Shown piece after piece: positions 46,451 through 55,487 of a stretch of 64,000 nt of DNA. Made by a program: the position numbers and the translations under genes. Origin of the DNA: Roseibium limicola (GTDB taxonomy: Bacteria > Pseudomonadota > Alphaproteobacteria > Rhizobiales > Stappiaceae); the NCBI RefSeq assembly GCF_017313085.1, contig NZ_JAFLNF010000001.1:800888-864887 (forward strand), given 5' to 3'. The notes under the pieces were generated by a model. The model did no database searches and was not told where the DNA came from. It saw only the letters and a program-made list of their open reading frames with translations. Every line of letters starts with the position of its first letter. The stretch's first letter is position 1.

Positions 46451-48826
46451 TTATCGCGTCATGACAGAAAAACGTCGGTTCAACAGACTGGCCGTTTCTT
46501 CAAGAAGCGCAAGTCCGATCTCGTCAGCGTGGCGTTGGCGCCAGGACTGAAAAGCCGTTCCCACCGCAGACTGATTGAACGCCCCCTGGGCAGGGCCGCA
46601 ATGAACCTGAAAATCCACCTTGTAATCCATATCTCCGGCAAGGGCCCAATTGGTGGTGTCCTTGAAATAACGCTTGAACACCAGCGCCATGCGGTGCTTC
46701 GGCAAGCGCTCAGCCCGCTCAACCTCACTCGCAGCGTAAGACCGGGCAACCTCGGCAAAAACGTCATCAAAGCTGCGCCGGAAATAGCGGTCTTCGAGCT
46801 GTGATCTCAGCTTGGGGTCGATCTGATCGAGACTGTCGTGCTGACGGTAGATGCCGACCAGCTTTTCTGCGCGCGCCGGGAAGAAGACCCCCTTCTTCAG
46901 CACCTGGACTTTTGAACCGAGTTCGAACATCTCACCTGATGGGGCATAGGCCGTGTCATAGACGTTGATGCTCTCCAGCAGATCCTTGACAGCCTCGCTG
47001 GTGCCCGCTTCCACCGTGCACTGATTGATCGATCCAGTGACGATGAAGTCCGCACCCAGAATGAAGACTGCGGCGGCAGCCTCTGCTGTTCCGATCCCGC
47101 CGGCTGACCCGACGAAAATCGGCCCGAAAGACCCAAACTGCTCTTGAGCCTGATCCCGCAGCTTCAGCACCGGTGGAACCAGCGCGAACGGCATGCCCTG
47201 ATCTGTATGACCGCCGGAATCTGATTCCACGCAGATCGCATCGGCCATCGGTACGCAGCGCAGCATGTCGGCTTCATCCGTGGTGATCCCACCACTTTTC
47301 AAAAGCGAGGCAATCAGTTTTTCGGGCGCTGCGGCCAGGAATTGTGCGGCGACATCGGGGCGAGAGATCTTTGCAATAATCCGGTTTGAGGCGCGCACCA
47401 CGCCATTTTCCCGTCGCAGTCCTTTGGCTCGGTAGCGAACGAGTGCCGACGTCACCTCCATGAAGGCTGAGGCTTCAATGATGGTGACGCCCTCCTCCAA
47501 CAGAAGGTCCGTCAACTCATCTTCCAGGTAGGGGCGATTGACGTGGGCGATAAAATTGACGCCGAATGGAGCGCCATCTGAAATACCCGCCTTGATCATG
47601 CTGATCGCCGTTTTGACCGCATCCGTTTGCAAGCCGGCGGCCCCAAAGAACCCAAGCAGCCCAGCGCGCGCCATGCGCACCACCAACTCCGTGGATGCAA
47701 TTCCCTGGTACATGGATCCGCTGACGTAAGGGTAGCGAACACCGAACGTGTCACAAAAACCGCGGGAGCCGAGATTTTCGACCGTAATCCGACCTGGGGC
47801 CGAAACCACGCCATTCAGTCTGGTGACTTCAAGTCTCAGGGGGCCATCCGTTGCGGGAGTGGAGGTTTTGAGAATGATCGTAGCTTCCTGCTGAGGTGCC
47901 TCAGCCGCTGTGTCGGTTGCTTTTTCTGCGACTTCTTCGGCGACAAGCTGCGCAAGATCGAGCGGGCCGGCTTCCAATTCGGTGCGTTTGAACATAGGCC
48001 GGACAACCGGCGGGCCATCCGGGCCAAGCTCGACCGTGTCGGAAAACGCGACCCCCTTCGCCATGAGATAACGCAAGCTCTCACTCCAGCGCACGGGCGC
48101 TGTGATCTGTTCGATCATCCGCGCGCGAATGTCTGCATCAACATGCGGCCGGGCTGTCACATTGGAAAGGACCGGGATCTGTTGCACACAGAAGTCCACC
48201 CCCCTGGCCAATTCGGCAAACCGTTCCTTGGCGACCTGCATGAACGGGGTGTGGAATGCGCCACTCACAGGCAGCACTTTGTAGTAGCTCGCACCCGCCG
48301 CCAGAAAAATGGCCTCGGCCTCAACAATTGCATCCTTGCGACCAGAGACGACAATCTGCTTTGGCGTGTTGTAATTGGCCGGAAATATGTCGGTCAGATT
48401 TTTGGTTTGAATCAGATCTTCGATGACGTCCGCTTCCAGTCCAAGGACTGCAGCCATGCCGCCTCCCCGCGCTTCGGCCATCAAGCCGCCGCGCTTTGCC
48501 ACGAGGCGCAACCCGGACCCAAAATCAAGGACACCCGCTGCGAACAAGGCAACATATTCCGCAACACTGTGACCAAGAAGGATGCCCGGACGCGCCTCCC
48601 CATCTTCCAATGAGCTGAGGTATTTCAGGCTGTTGACGACATAAAGCGCAGGCTGCGTAAACTGGGTTTGGCTCAGCTTCTCGATTGGGCCCTCAAGACA
48701 CAATTGGGCAACGCTATACCCCAGAATGTCATCAGCTTGCTCAACCTGGTTCGAAAAACGGGCAAACAGCTCCTGGCCCATGCCAAGCCGTTGTGCACCT
48801 TGTCCGGGAAACATGACAGCTTTCAT
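46451..48826 (-). CDS. Trans-acting acyltransferase / enoylreductase (AT-ER) protein
   Basis: 791 residues. N-terminal malonyl-CoA AT (about 1-280) with FPGQGAQ, GHSVAEY around the active-site Ser (usually GHSLGEY) and GAFHTPFM with the catalytic His. The C-terminal FMN-dependent PfaD-type enoylreductase (about 330-790) has GVNFIAH, SDSGGHTD and GSAGGIGT. It should load malonyl units on all the AT-less modules. No module carries its own ER, so the ER can act in trans. The chosen ATG at 48826 overlaps the preceding ABC gene stop as ATGA and has GGCGGA just upstream. A GTG 12 bp earlier (48838) is also in frame. It lies 9 bp before PKS A. Confidence 0.93.
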   Translation of the reverse strand: MKAVMFPGQGAQRLGMGQELFARFSNQVEQADDILGYSVAQLCLEGPIEKLSQTQFTQPALYVVNSLKYLSSLEDGEARPGILLGHSVAEYVALFAAGVLDFGSGLRLVAKRGGLMAEARGGGMAAVLGLEADVIEDLIQTKNLTDIFPANYNTPKQIVVSGRKDAIVEAEAIFLAAGASYYKVLPVSGAFHTPFMQVAKERFAELARGVDFCVQQIPVLSNVTARPHVDADIRARMIEQITAPVRWSESLRYLMAKGVAFSDTVELGPDGPPVVRPMFKRTELEAGPLDLAQLVAEEVAEKATDTAAEAPQQEATIILKTSTPATDGPLRLEVTRLNGVVSAPGRITVENLGSRGFCDTFGVRYPYVSGSMYQGIASTELVVRMARAGLLGFFGAAGLQTDAVKTAISMIKAGISDGAPFGVNFIAHVNRPYLEDELTDLLLEEGVTIIEASAFMEVTSALVRYRAKGLRRENGVVRASNRIIAKISRPDVAAQFLAAAPEKLIASLLKSGGITTDEADMLRCVPMADAICVESDSGGHTDQGMPFALVPPVLKLRDQAQEQFGSFGPIFVGSAGGIGTAEAAAAVFILGADFIVTGSINQCTVEAGTSEAVKDLLESINVYDTAYAPSGEMFELGSKVQVLKKGVFFPARAEKLVGIYRQHDSLDQIDPKLRSQLEDRYFRRSFDDVFAEVARSYAASEVERAERLPKHRMALVFKRYFKDTTNWALAGDMDYKVDFQVHCGPAQGAFNQSAVGTAFQSWRQRHADEIGLALLEETASLLNRRFSVMTR

Positions 48827-50478
48827 TGATCCGCCCACTCAGCAGCCGTTTTGATCCATTCGATTTTACCGAGGTCCAGCTTGACTATCCGGTCTGCGGC
48901 TTTCCAATATTTTTCGTCGTGGCTCGTCGCAATGACCAGTTTCCCCTCGCTTCTGAGTTTCGGGATAAATGAATTGTAGAAGAACTCGCGAAAATGCACG
49001 TCTTGTTCCGCAGACCATTCATCCAGCAGATAAACTGGCCGATCTTCAAGAATAGCTGCGATAAGCGCCAGGCGCTTTCGTTGTCCGGTCGACAGATGCA
49101 GCTGGTTGAACTTTCCGTCCTCAAAAGTGACCTTGTCCGCCAAGCCCATCTCAGCAATCAGACTGTTGACCCTGCCTGGCTCAATGTCCTCAAGGCCATA
49201 AAGGCGGTCAAACAAGTGAAAATCGACAAAAACGGACGAAAACAATTCGCGGTAACCAGCAACCGCCTTGCCGGAAGCAGCGACTTTGTCGACACCAATC
49301 CATCCTGATTGCAGCGGATAGAGCCCGCTCATCATTCTCAGTGCGGTTGACTTTCCGCTGCCGTTTCCACCGACCAGGAAAATGACCTCACCACGCGAAA
49401 CGGAAAGATTGATAGGGCCGACGGTGTAGGAATCCGGGTCCGTTCTATCGTAGCTGAACTTGATGTCATTGAAGGAGAGCGTCGAAAAATCCAGAAAGGG
49501 TTTTGAATAGGCACGGGCCTCTTCCGGCGAAATGCTGGAGCTCTCCGACAACTCCCGATCAACCTTCAGGATCGACTGCAATCCAACCTCTGCCCGGATG
49601 AACATTGGCGATTGGGCGACCGTCTTCCACAAGGTGCCCATGCCAAACAGAAGCACCGGAATGAGCTGAAAGATGATGGTCTTGTGGCCGGTCACATAAG
49701 TTGGAAAGAGGAACGCCACGGCCCCCAAGAGCAGGAAGGTCGACAGGCTCCCCAGCAGGATCAGTGCAACCCAATGCTCAATGGTTCGCACGAGCAGCCT
49801 TTCCAAGACATCGGAGCGTTTGCGATAGGCCACTGCAACAGCGTTGCTGCGAGCAGTGTTAAGGCGCAATTCCTTGGAGCCGTGGATGATATCGACAATC
49901 GCATCGAGCATTTGCGCCTGCATTTTTTCAACCAGCAGCAGAATGTTTCGAAAGCGGTTGTCGATCACCTTGTACCCAAGATACCCCATAGCGATCGCGG
50001 CGATGAAGACCAGAAAAGCAGCCGGAGATAGGTAGAGAAGATAAAGAAGCGACATTCCGAGCAGCACCATTTGCTGGACGGCATCGACAATGAGCGGAAA
50101 CGTCACGGAAAGGTGGTTGGTTTCCTTCGCCACCAGATTGTAGAGGCGCCCTCTTCCCAGCTGGTCAACGACAAGAAGCTCGGATTTGCGCAACTTGTCG
50201 GCGATCTCCAACCGCTTCCGGTTGAGCAGGGTTTCGATGATTTTCATCGACCGGACCAGCGCCAGCTGGTTGGCACCATAATAAAACCCGAAGGCCGTCA
50301 GGAAAATCGCCCAGCTGACGAGGCTGGGATGCAGCCCCTTTGAAACCGTTTCGGCTACATTCGTGATCACGATGATCAGGCTGGCATTCGCGACCCCCGC
50401 AACGAGGGTCAGGATCATCATCAGCCGAAGCTGCCGTGGCTCTGTTTGTTTAATGAAATCGACAATCACCATCGTCAA
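48823..50478 (-). CDS. ABC exporter half-transporter (cyclic-peptide/siderophore exporter type), second copy
   Basis: 551 residues with an N-terminal transmembrane region of about six helices (to about residue 290), then an ATPase domain. The ATPase has GGNGSGKST (Walker A), LSTGQRKRLAL (signature), VYLLDEWSAEQD (Walker B) and a TSHDE switch His. The layout and the DEWSAEQD motif fit the SyrD/PvdE-type exporter family. It overlaps the first ABC gene by ATGA at its start and the AT-ER gene at its end. Because the two half-transporters are adjacent and similar but not identical, a heterodimer is likely. A role in exporting the finished polyketide, and so in self-protection, is inferred from the operon. 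Confidence 0.88.
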   Translation of the reverse strand: MTMVIVDFIKQTEPRQLRLMMILTLVAGVANASLIIVITNVAETVSKGLHPSLVSWAIFLTAFGFYYGANQLALVRSMKIIETLLNRKRLEIADKLRKSELLVVDQLGRGRLYNLVAKETNHLSVTFPLIVDAVQQMVLLGMSLLYLLYLSPAAFLVFIAAIAMGYLGYKVIDNRFRNILLLVEKMQAQMLDAIVDIIHGSKELRLNTARSNAVAVAYRKRSDVLERLLVRTIEHWVALILLGSLSTFLLLGAVAFLFPTYVTGHKTIIFQLIPVLLFGMGTLWKTVAQSPMFIRAEVGLQSILKVDRELSESSSISPEEARAYSKPFLDFSTLSFNDIKFSYDRTDPDSYTVGPINLSVSRGEVIFLVGGNGSGKSTALRMMSGLYPLQSGWIGVDKVAASGKAVAGYRELFSSVFVDFHLFDRLYGLEDIEPGRVNSLIAEMGLADKVTFEDGKFNQLHLSTGQRKRLALIAAILEDRPVYLLDEWSAEQDVHFREFFYNSFIPKLRSEGKLVIATSHDEKYWKAADRIVKLDLGKIEWIKTAAEWADQ

Positions 50479-52109
50479 TTCACCCCAGCCATGGTGATCA
50501 TGCCAAGATCAAGAGTGACCTGACGGTCACAACAGTCCCAATACTTGTCATCATGGGTCACGGCGATGACGGTTTTTCCCCGGGCTTTGAAGTCGGGAAG
50601 CATTTCGCGATAGAAAACATCGCGGAAGTGGCCGTCCTGATCCGCAGCCCATTCGTCAAATATATAGACTTCCCGGTCTTCCAGCAGGCACGAGATCATC
50701 GCCAGGCGCTTGCGCTGCCCCGTCGAAAGCTCCCGTGTGGTGAAACGGCCTTTTTCGAAGCGGACCTTGTCACTCAGCTCCATTTTGGCGATCAGCCGTT
50801 CGACCTCCTCCGTGGAAACGTTCTCCATGCCATATGGCCGGTCAAACAGATGGAAGTCGGTAAAAATCGCCGAGTAGATTTCCCGGTACTGCTGCCGCGT
50901 TGTGTCAGTGACCTCTTCCCCGTCGCATAGGACGCGGCCACTTTCGGGAAGATACAGGCCGCAAAGAAGTTTCAGTGCAGTCGACTTGCCACTGCCGTTG
51001 CCACCGGTCATGAAAACAATCTCACCTCTGTTCAAGGTGAGGTTCAAAGGCCCCGCAGCAAACGTTATCGCGTTCTCTCTATCGACATATCTGAACATTG
51101 CCTCAGACAGTTCAATTTTTGAGAAGTTTCTGAATGGGGAGTTCTGCCGTGGTGATTTGGGGCCGGATGGCGACAGACCCTCATCGAGGCGCCGCTCCAG
51201 ATCATAGACATGCCCCAGCCCCACCTCTGCCCGACCAAGAAGACGTATGACCGAGGTCAGGGCGGCCATCGGCCCAACGGCAAAAACCGAGACCGCCATG
51301 ATCTTGTAAATCGTGTCTGTATAGCCGCCAAAGAATATGGGAAGCACAAAGACCACCAACCCAGCCAGAAGAAACACAAAGGCATTGCTGAACTGCAGCA
51401 ACGTCACCCAGCGCCCCCCGTCTCGCAGAACCGCGTCCTTCAAATCGCTCGTCAAATTTGTGAAATGCTCGAACAGCGCGTCGTTCTTGTTGGCATTCAG
51501 TCGAATTTCCTGAAACCCGAGGGTGAAGTGGGACAGGTTGTCGATCAGCTCTGCCTCCTTGTAATGCACCTCGCCCAGATAGCCCGTCAGAGCCTTTTGG
51601 CGATTCAGAAAGAACAGAATGCCGAGCACAGTAAAGCCGGCCACGACAAAGAATGAGATCAGCGACAGGGTGGCGATATAAAGGATCAGGAAAACAAGCA
51701 GGAATGCGCTCTGCGCCGCACCGATGATAAGCGGCAAGGTCTGAGACAGATGGTCGGTTTCCTGAGCAACGGTGAGATACACATCGCCCTGCCCCATTCT
51801 CTCCAGCGTCCGCAGATCGACTTTTCCGATTTTATTGACCACACGCCGGCGCATTGTCTCCAGGCGAGACTGAACAAACCTGTTGGCATGCAGCAAGGAG
51901 GAGCGGTTTGAGACAATGAAGAAAAACAGGGTCAGCAGATAAACGATCATCAGCTGCACGCTGATTGCCTCATCGAGCAAGGACCGCTCGGCCGCCTGGT
52001 TGATCAGGCCCACCAGGCCGGCGTTTCCAAGTCCGGACAGGCTGGTAACAATAATGATGAACTGACGGTTGCCTGAGGTGCCACTTCTGAGCAGTCGGAG
52101 TATATTCAT
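50475..52109 (-). CDS. ABC exporter half-transporter (cyclic-peptide/siderophore exporter type), first gene of the PKS operon
   Basis: 544 residues: transmembrane domain with about six helices (to about residue 290) and an ATPase domain. The ATPase has GGNGSGKST, LSTGQRKRLAM, VYIFDEWAADQD and a VTHDD switch His. It is similar in length and motifs to the following gene. It is the first gene of the minus-strand operon that continues through AT-ER, PKS A, the monooxygenase and PKS B. Transcription must therefore start in the 375-bp divergent region at 52110-52484 or above it. The ribosome binding site is weak (GAGTTTTGA upstream of the ATG). The substrate is presumed to be the product of the cluster. 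Confidence 0.88.
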   Translation of the reverse strand: MNILRLLRSGTSGNRQFIIIVTSLSGLGNAGLVGLINQAAERSLLDEAISVQLMIVYLLTLFFFIVSNRSSLLHANRFVQSRLETMRRRVVNKIGKVDLRTLERMGQGDVYLTVAQETDHLSQTLPLIIGAAQSAFLLVFLILYIATLSLISFFVVAGFTVLGILFFLNRQKALTGYLGEVHYKEAELIDNLSHFTLGFQEIRLNANKNDALFEHFTNLTSDLKDAVLRDGGRWVTLLQFSNAFVFLLAGLVVFVLPIFFGGYTDTIYKIMAVSVFAVGPMAALTSVIRLLGRAEVGLGHVYDLERRLDEGLSPSGPKSPRQNSPFRNFSKIELSEAMFRYVDRENAITFAAGPLNLTLNRGEIVFMTGGNGSGKSTALKLLCGLYLPESGRVLCDGEEVTDTTRQQYREIYSAIFTDFHLFDRPYGMENVSTEEVERLIAKMELSDKVRFEKGRFTTRELSTGQRKRLAMISCLLEDREVYIFDEWAADQDGHFRDVFYREMLPDFKARGKTVIAVTHDDKYWDCCDRQVTLDLGMITMAGVN

Positions 52110-52484
52110 TCAAAACTCAGCATGGCAGCTTCCCTGGAAAGAGGCCTTCAGGTTGAAAATCCGGCGCGTCTCAAAAAATGTGGTTTTTCAACTGCCCTGG
52201 GGCTGCACGCCAATGCCCCCATCAATAATTCTTTCCAAGGTGTCACTTCAAAACAATCTCCGATAGATGCTATTAGCGGCAGCAACACCACGCAAGCGCA
52301 CGCTCTGCAACATATGATAAGAATCAGGATTTTTTGATAAAAATCCGTATTTTAGCGAAAAGTCACTGTTCCTTTATCTTACGTTTGGCTACCGTATTCC
52401 CTCATTGATCGGACGCATAAGCTCCGCAGCTGCGCTCAAGCCTCGTCCGAGGGCTCTGTCGCTCACCCTAGAAGTTTAGGCACC
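52110..52484. promoter_or_regulatory. Divergent promoter region of the cluster
   Basis: 375 bp between the ABC/PKS operon (leftward) and the ACP-AsnB pair (rightward), relatively AT-rich in its right half. It must hold the promoters of both transcripts, but I cannot assign -35/-10 boxes with confidence. The one clear structure is a perfect 8-bp inverted repeat at 52327-52346. No gene is visible on either strand. Confidence 0.6.
52327..52346. repeat. Perfect inverted repeat in the divergent region
   Basis: GGATTTTT and AAAAATCC flank the 4-base centre TGAT. It could be a regulator-binding palindrome for the divergent promoters. As a terminator it would be weak, because the stem is mostly A-T. 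It lies 139 bp before the ACP start. Confidence 0.5.
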
Positions 52485-52733
52485 ATGAGTAAAATTCGTG
52501 ATTTCATGGAAGATCAATTTCTGATTGAGTTCGACGAGACGTTTCCCGCCTCGTCAGATCTGTTCAAGGAGGGCGTGATGGACTCCTTTGGCTACATCCA
52601 GCTGATCCGCTTTCTGGAAGAAGAATTTGAAATCAAGTTCACGGAAAAAGAGATGACCGGCGGCGTCATGGTGAGCCTTGAGCAGATCGAACAGACAGTT
52701 GCGCAAAAGACAGCTGACCGTTCAACTTCCTGA
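52485..52733 (+). CDS. Discrete acyl carrier protein (starter-unit ACP)
   Basis: An 82-residue carrier protein with the phosphopantetheine serine in GVMDSFGYIQL (about residue 30) and acidic helices around it, the usual size of a free-standing ACP. It is followed after 22 bp by the AsnB-type amidotransferase on the same strand. In glutarimide polyketide clusters a discrete ACP and an AsnB-like enzyme make malonamyl-ACP, the amide-bearing starter. PKS A begins with a KS and has no loading domain, which fits an external starter of this kind. The ATG has TTTAGG just upstream. The ACP call is firm; the malonamyl role is inference from context. Confidence 0.87.
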   Translation: MSKIRDFMEDQFLIEFDETFPASSDLFKEGVMDSFGYIQLIRFLEEEFEIKFTEKEMTGGVMVSLEQIEQTVAQKTADRSTS

Positions 52734-52755
52734 GTTCGTATAGGTTCAAGACTTC

Positions 52756-54753
52756 ATGTGCGGTATCGTCGGCATTTCAAATCCCGCCATTTCGGCAGAA
52801 GCCCTTACTGACGATATTCAAACAATGTTGGCCTATATCGGCCACCGTGGCCCCGATGGCGCCGGGTATGTTGTCGACAATGGCTTTGCAATGGGCTCTG
52901 TTCGCCTGGCAATCCTTGACCCGGCTTCCGGCGTTCAGCCTTTCACCGACAAATCCGGCCGTTTCTGGCTGTGCTACAACGGTGAAATCTACAATTACCG
53001 AGAGCTCAAGACGACGCTGGAAGCCGCCGGATGCGTTTTCCAGACACAGTGCGATACGGAAGTCGTTCTGAATGCCTGGATCACCTGGGGGGCCGACTGT
53101 CTACGCCGGTTCAACGGGGGTTTCGCCTTCTCGCTATATGACAGTGAAACAGGCGACCTCTTCCTGGCCCGCGACCGGTTTGGCAAGCGCCCGCTGTTTT
53201 ACGCCAAACGTGGCAAAAGCGTTCTGTTCGCCTCGGAAATGAAGGCCTTTCTGACATTTCCCGACTTTGCCTTTGAGCAGGATCCGGCCCAGCTGTCATC
53301 GATCCTTGGGCAATGGACTCCGCTTCCCCACCAATCCGGTTTTCAAGGCATCGAAAGCCTGCCGATGGGACAATGGTTGGCGGTCAGGAATGGCAACATC
53401 AGCACGCATACCTATACCGACCTGCAGTTCGACACAGGGCCCGAGGTCACGTCGGAAGCAGAGGCACTTGACCTCGTTCGGGATCGTTTGACGCGCAGCG
53501 TCGAATTACGCCTACGCAGTGATGTGGAAGTCGGCGTTTACCTGAGCGGTGGCGTTGATTCTGCTATTGTTGCGACCCTGGCGAAAGATTTCTCGCAAAA
53601 ACCGCTCTCGACCTTCTCTGTCGAGTTCGAAGACACTGAATTTGACGAGACACCCGAGCAACGTCTGGTTTCGGAGCATCTGGGCACGCGGCATTTTTCC
53701 CAGCGCATTAGCCATGCCGACATTGCCGACAGCACGCCTGATGCGATCTACCATGCAGAAATGCCTGCGTTCCGAAGTGCCTTCATTCCGATGTACCTGC
53801 TGTCGAAACGCACCCAGGAGGAAGGCATCAAGGTCATTCTAAGTGGGGAAGGGGCCGATGAAGCCTTCCTTGGCTATGACCTGTTCAAGGAAACACGCTT
53901 GCGAGAAGCCTGGGACAGGCTTCCTGAAGACCAGCGTCGCAGCCAGCTTGAGAAACTCTATCCGCACTTGTCGCACTATGGGCCGAAGGATATCGCAGCG
54001 GTCACCGGGCTCTATCACCAGTTTTCGACCGAGAAAATGCCCGGCCTGTTCTCACATGAGTTGCGGTTTCAGAACGGTCAGTTCTCCGCCCGACTGTTGA
54101 ACGATGCAGCGCCTCCCTTCGAGGAGATCCTCCTCTATGTCGCAGCACAGGACGGATACGCGAATTTCTCATCGGTCGAAAAGGCACAATGGCTTGAGTA
54201 CAAGACACTCTTGCCGGGGTATCTCCTGTCGACGCAAGGCGAGCGGATGAGCTTCTCGCATGGCGTTGAAAATCGTTGTCCGTTCCTGGATCCGGATGTC
54301 TTTGCGCTGGCAACCTCCATCAACCTGAAGTTCGACGACGGCCTGACTGAAAAACGTCTGTTGCGCGAGGCGTTTCGCGGGCGCCTTCCCGATCAGATCA
54401 TCGACAAGCGCAAGTTTCCTTACCGCGCTCCGGACTCTGCGGCTTTTGCAGCCCGACGCCCCGATTATCTGGACGTCCTCCTGAGCTCCGGCGAGCTCTC
54501 GAAAATACCTTTTGTGAATGCGAAATTTGCCCAGCGCCTTGCCAACAAGGTGCTGACAAGACCGGCAGGCGAGATCAGTACGAAAGAAAACCAGACCTTC
54601 ATGTACCTGCTGTCCATCTGCCTGTTGCATCGGACTTTTGTCCTGCGCGAAGGATTGCAGAGCCCGGTCCTCCCCCCGCTTCAACGAGCCGTCAACCTGA
54701 CGCAAACCGGCAAGGCTCACGCTTCCCAGGGGAACTTCAGTTCGCTGACATAG
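52756..54753 (+). CDS. AsnB-type glutamine-dependent amidotransferase
   Basis: 665 residues, the usual length of the asparagine synthetase B family. The N-terminal class II glutaminase domain starts with the catalytic Cys2 (MCGIVGIS), with HRGPDGAG, YNGEIYN and DRFGKRPLFY. The ATP-pyrophosphatase domain has the PP-loop LSGGVDSAIVA and SGEGADEAFLGY. Paired with the upstream ACP, it probably converts malonyl-ACP to malonamyl-ACP, supplying the nitrogen of a glutarimide ring. Asparagine synthesis itself is less likely inside a biosynthetic cluster. Its 3' end overlaps the convergent ECH1 gene by 37 bp. Confidence 0.9.
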   Translation: MCGIVGISNPAISAEALTDDIQTMLAYIGHRGPDGAGYVVDNGFAMGSVRLAILDPASGVQPFTDKSGRFWLCYNGEIYNYRELKTTLEAAGCVFQTQCDTEVVLNAWITWGADCLRRFNGGFAFSLYDSETGDLFLARDRFGKRPLFYAKRGKSVLFASEMKAFLTFPDFAFEQDPAQLSSILGQWTPLPHQSGFQGIESLPMGQWLAVRNGNISTHTYTDLQFDTGPEVTSEAEALDLVRDRLTRSVELRLRSDVEVGVYLSGGVDSAIVATLAKDFSQKPLSTFSVEFEDTEFDETPEQRLVSEHLGTRHFSQRISHADIADSTPDAIYHAEMPAFRSAFIPMYLLSKRTQEEGIKVILSGEGADEAFLGYDLFKETRLREAWDRLPEDQRRSQLEKLYPHLSHYGPKDIAAVTGLYHQFSTEKMPGLFSHELRFQNGQFSARLLNDAAPPFEEILLYVAAQDGYANFSSVEKAQWLEYKTLLPGYLLSTQGERMSFSHGVENRCPFLDPDVFALATSINLKFDDGLTEKRLLREAFRGRLPDQIIDKRKFPYRAPDSAAFAARRPDYLDVLLSSGELSKIPFVNAKFAQRLANKVLTRPAGEISTKENQTFMYLLSICLLHRTFVLREGLQSPVLPPLQRAVNLTQTGKAHASQGNFSSLT

Positions 54754-55487
54754 CGCTGAATGCCTGCAACAACGCTCGGGTCCGAAAAGAAGGTGCGGTT
54801 TGCTGTCAGCGCCGCTACTTTGTCGCGCTCCGGATTGCCCGAACACGAGGCCATGTAGCATTTGTAACTGGCGATCGCTTGCCGGTTCAAATGCTGCAAT
54901 CGCGTCAGATGTTGGCGCAAGGCAGCATCGGCATTTTCCGCGACAACATCCACCAGGCCAGAGGCTGCGGCATCATGAGCGGAGACAGGTTTGGTCATCA
55001 AGGTCATGTAATGGGCTTTCTGATGCCCAATCCGCCTGACCAGAAACGGCAACACACAGGCCGGAAAAAGCCCGAACAGCAATTCGGACAAGCCGAAAGT
55101 GGCACGCTGCTCTGCAATCACGATGTCGCACGCAGCTACGAACCCAACGCCTCCCGCGTTCACACGGCCTTTCACAACGCTGATTGTGATGAACGGCCCT
55201 TCCGACAACAGCCGCCAGATTTCGTAAAGGGGCTCCGGGTCTCCAGCTGCCCCAGAGTCTGAAACCGCCTGGAAATCCCCCCCGGCACAAAAGATCTCGG
55301 CATTGCCTTCCAGCACGACAATGCTGACAGGCTTGCCATCTGACCCGGCATCGCAAACGCAGATATTGAGAACCTGGGTCAGCTCCCTGATCATCTGGTC
55401 ATTGATCGCGTTGCCCGCTTCAGGCCGGTCGAAGCTGATCCGGCAAAGACCCTTGCCAATCGTCACGGCGAGCGTGTCATAGGTCAT
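54717..55487 (-). CDS. Enoyl-CoA hydratase-like ECH1 (HMG dehydratase of beta-branching)
   Basis: 256-residue crotonase-fold protein with FCAGGDFQAV (oxyanion hole), VNAGGVGFVAACD and FGLSELLFGLFPACVLPFL, close to the PksH/CurE type. In the HMGS cassette it dehydrates HMG-ACP to methylglutaconyl-ACP; the decarboxylating partner ECH2 is embedded in module 5 of PKS A. The start overlaps the KS stop as ATGA. Last gene of the P450-HMGS-ACP-KS-ECH unit; its end runs 37 bp into the AsnB gene. Confidence 0.9.
   Translation of the reverse strand: MTYDTLAVTIGKGLCRISFDRPEAGNAINDQMIRELTQVLNICVCDAGSDGKPVSIVVLEGNAEIFCAGGDFQAVSDSGAAGDPEPLYEIWRLLSEGPFITISVVKGRVNAGGVGFVAACDIVIAEQRATFGLSELLFGLFPACVLPFLVRRIGHQKAHYMTLMTKPVSAHDAAASGLVDVVAENADAALRQHLTRLQHLNRQAIASYKCYMASCSGNPERDKVAALTANRTFFSDPSVVAGIQRYVSELKFPWEA

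Noticed and set aside
47627..48613. 328-codon plus-strand open frame opposite the AT-ER gene
   Set aside because: It is antisense to well-conserved AT and ER motifs. Its translation has no family features and no credible ribosome binding site.
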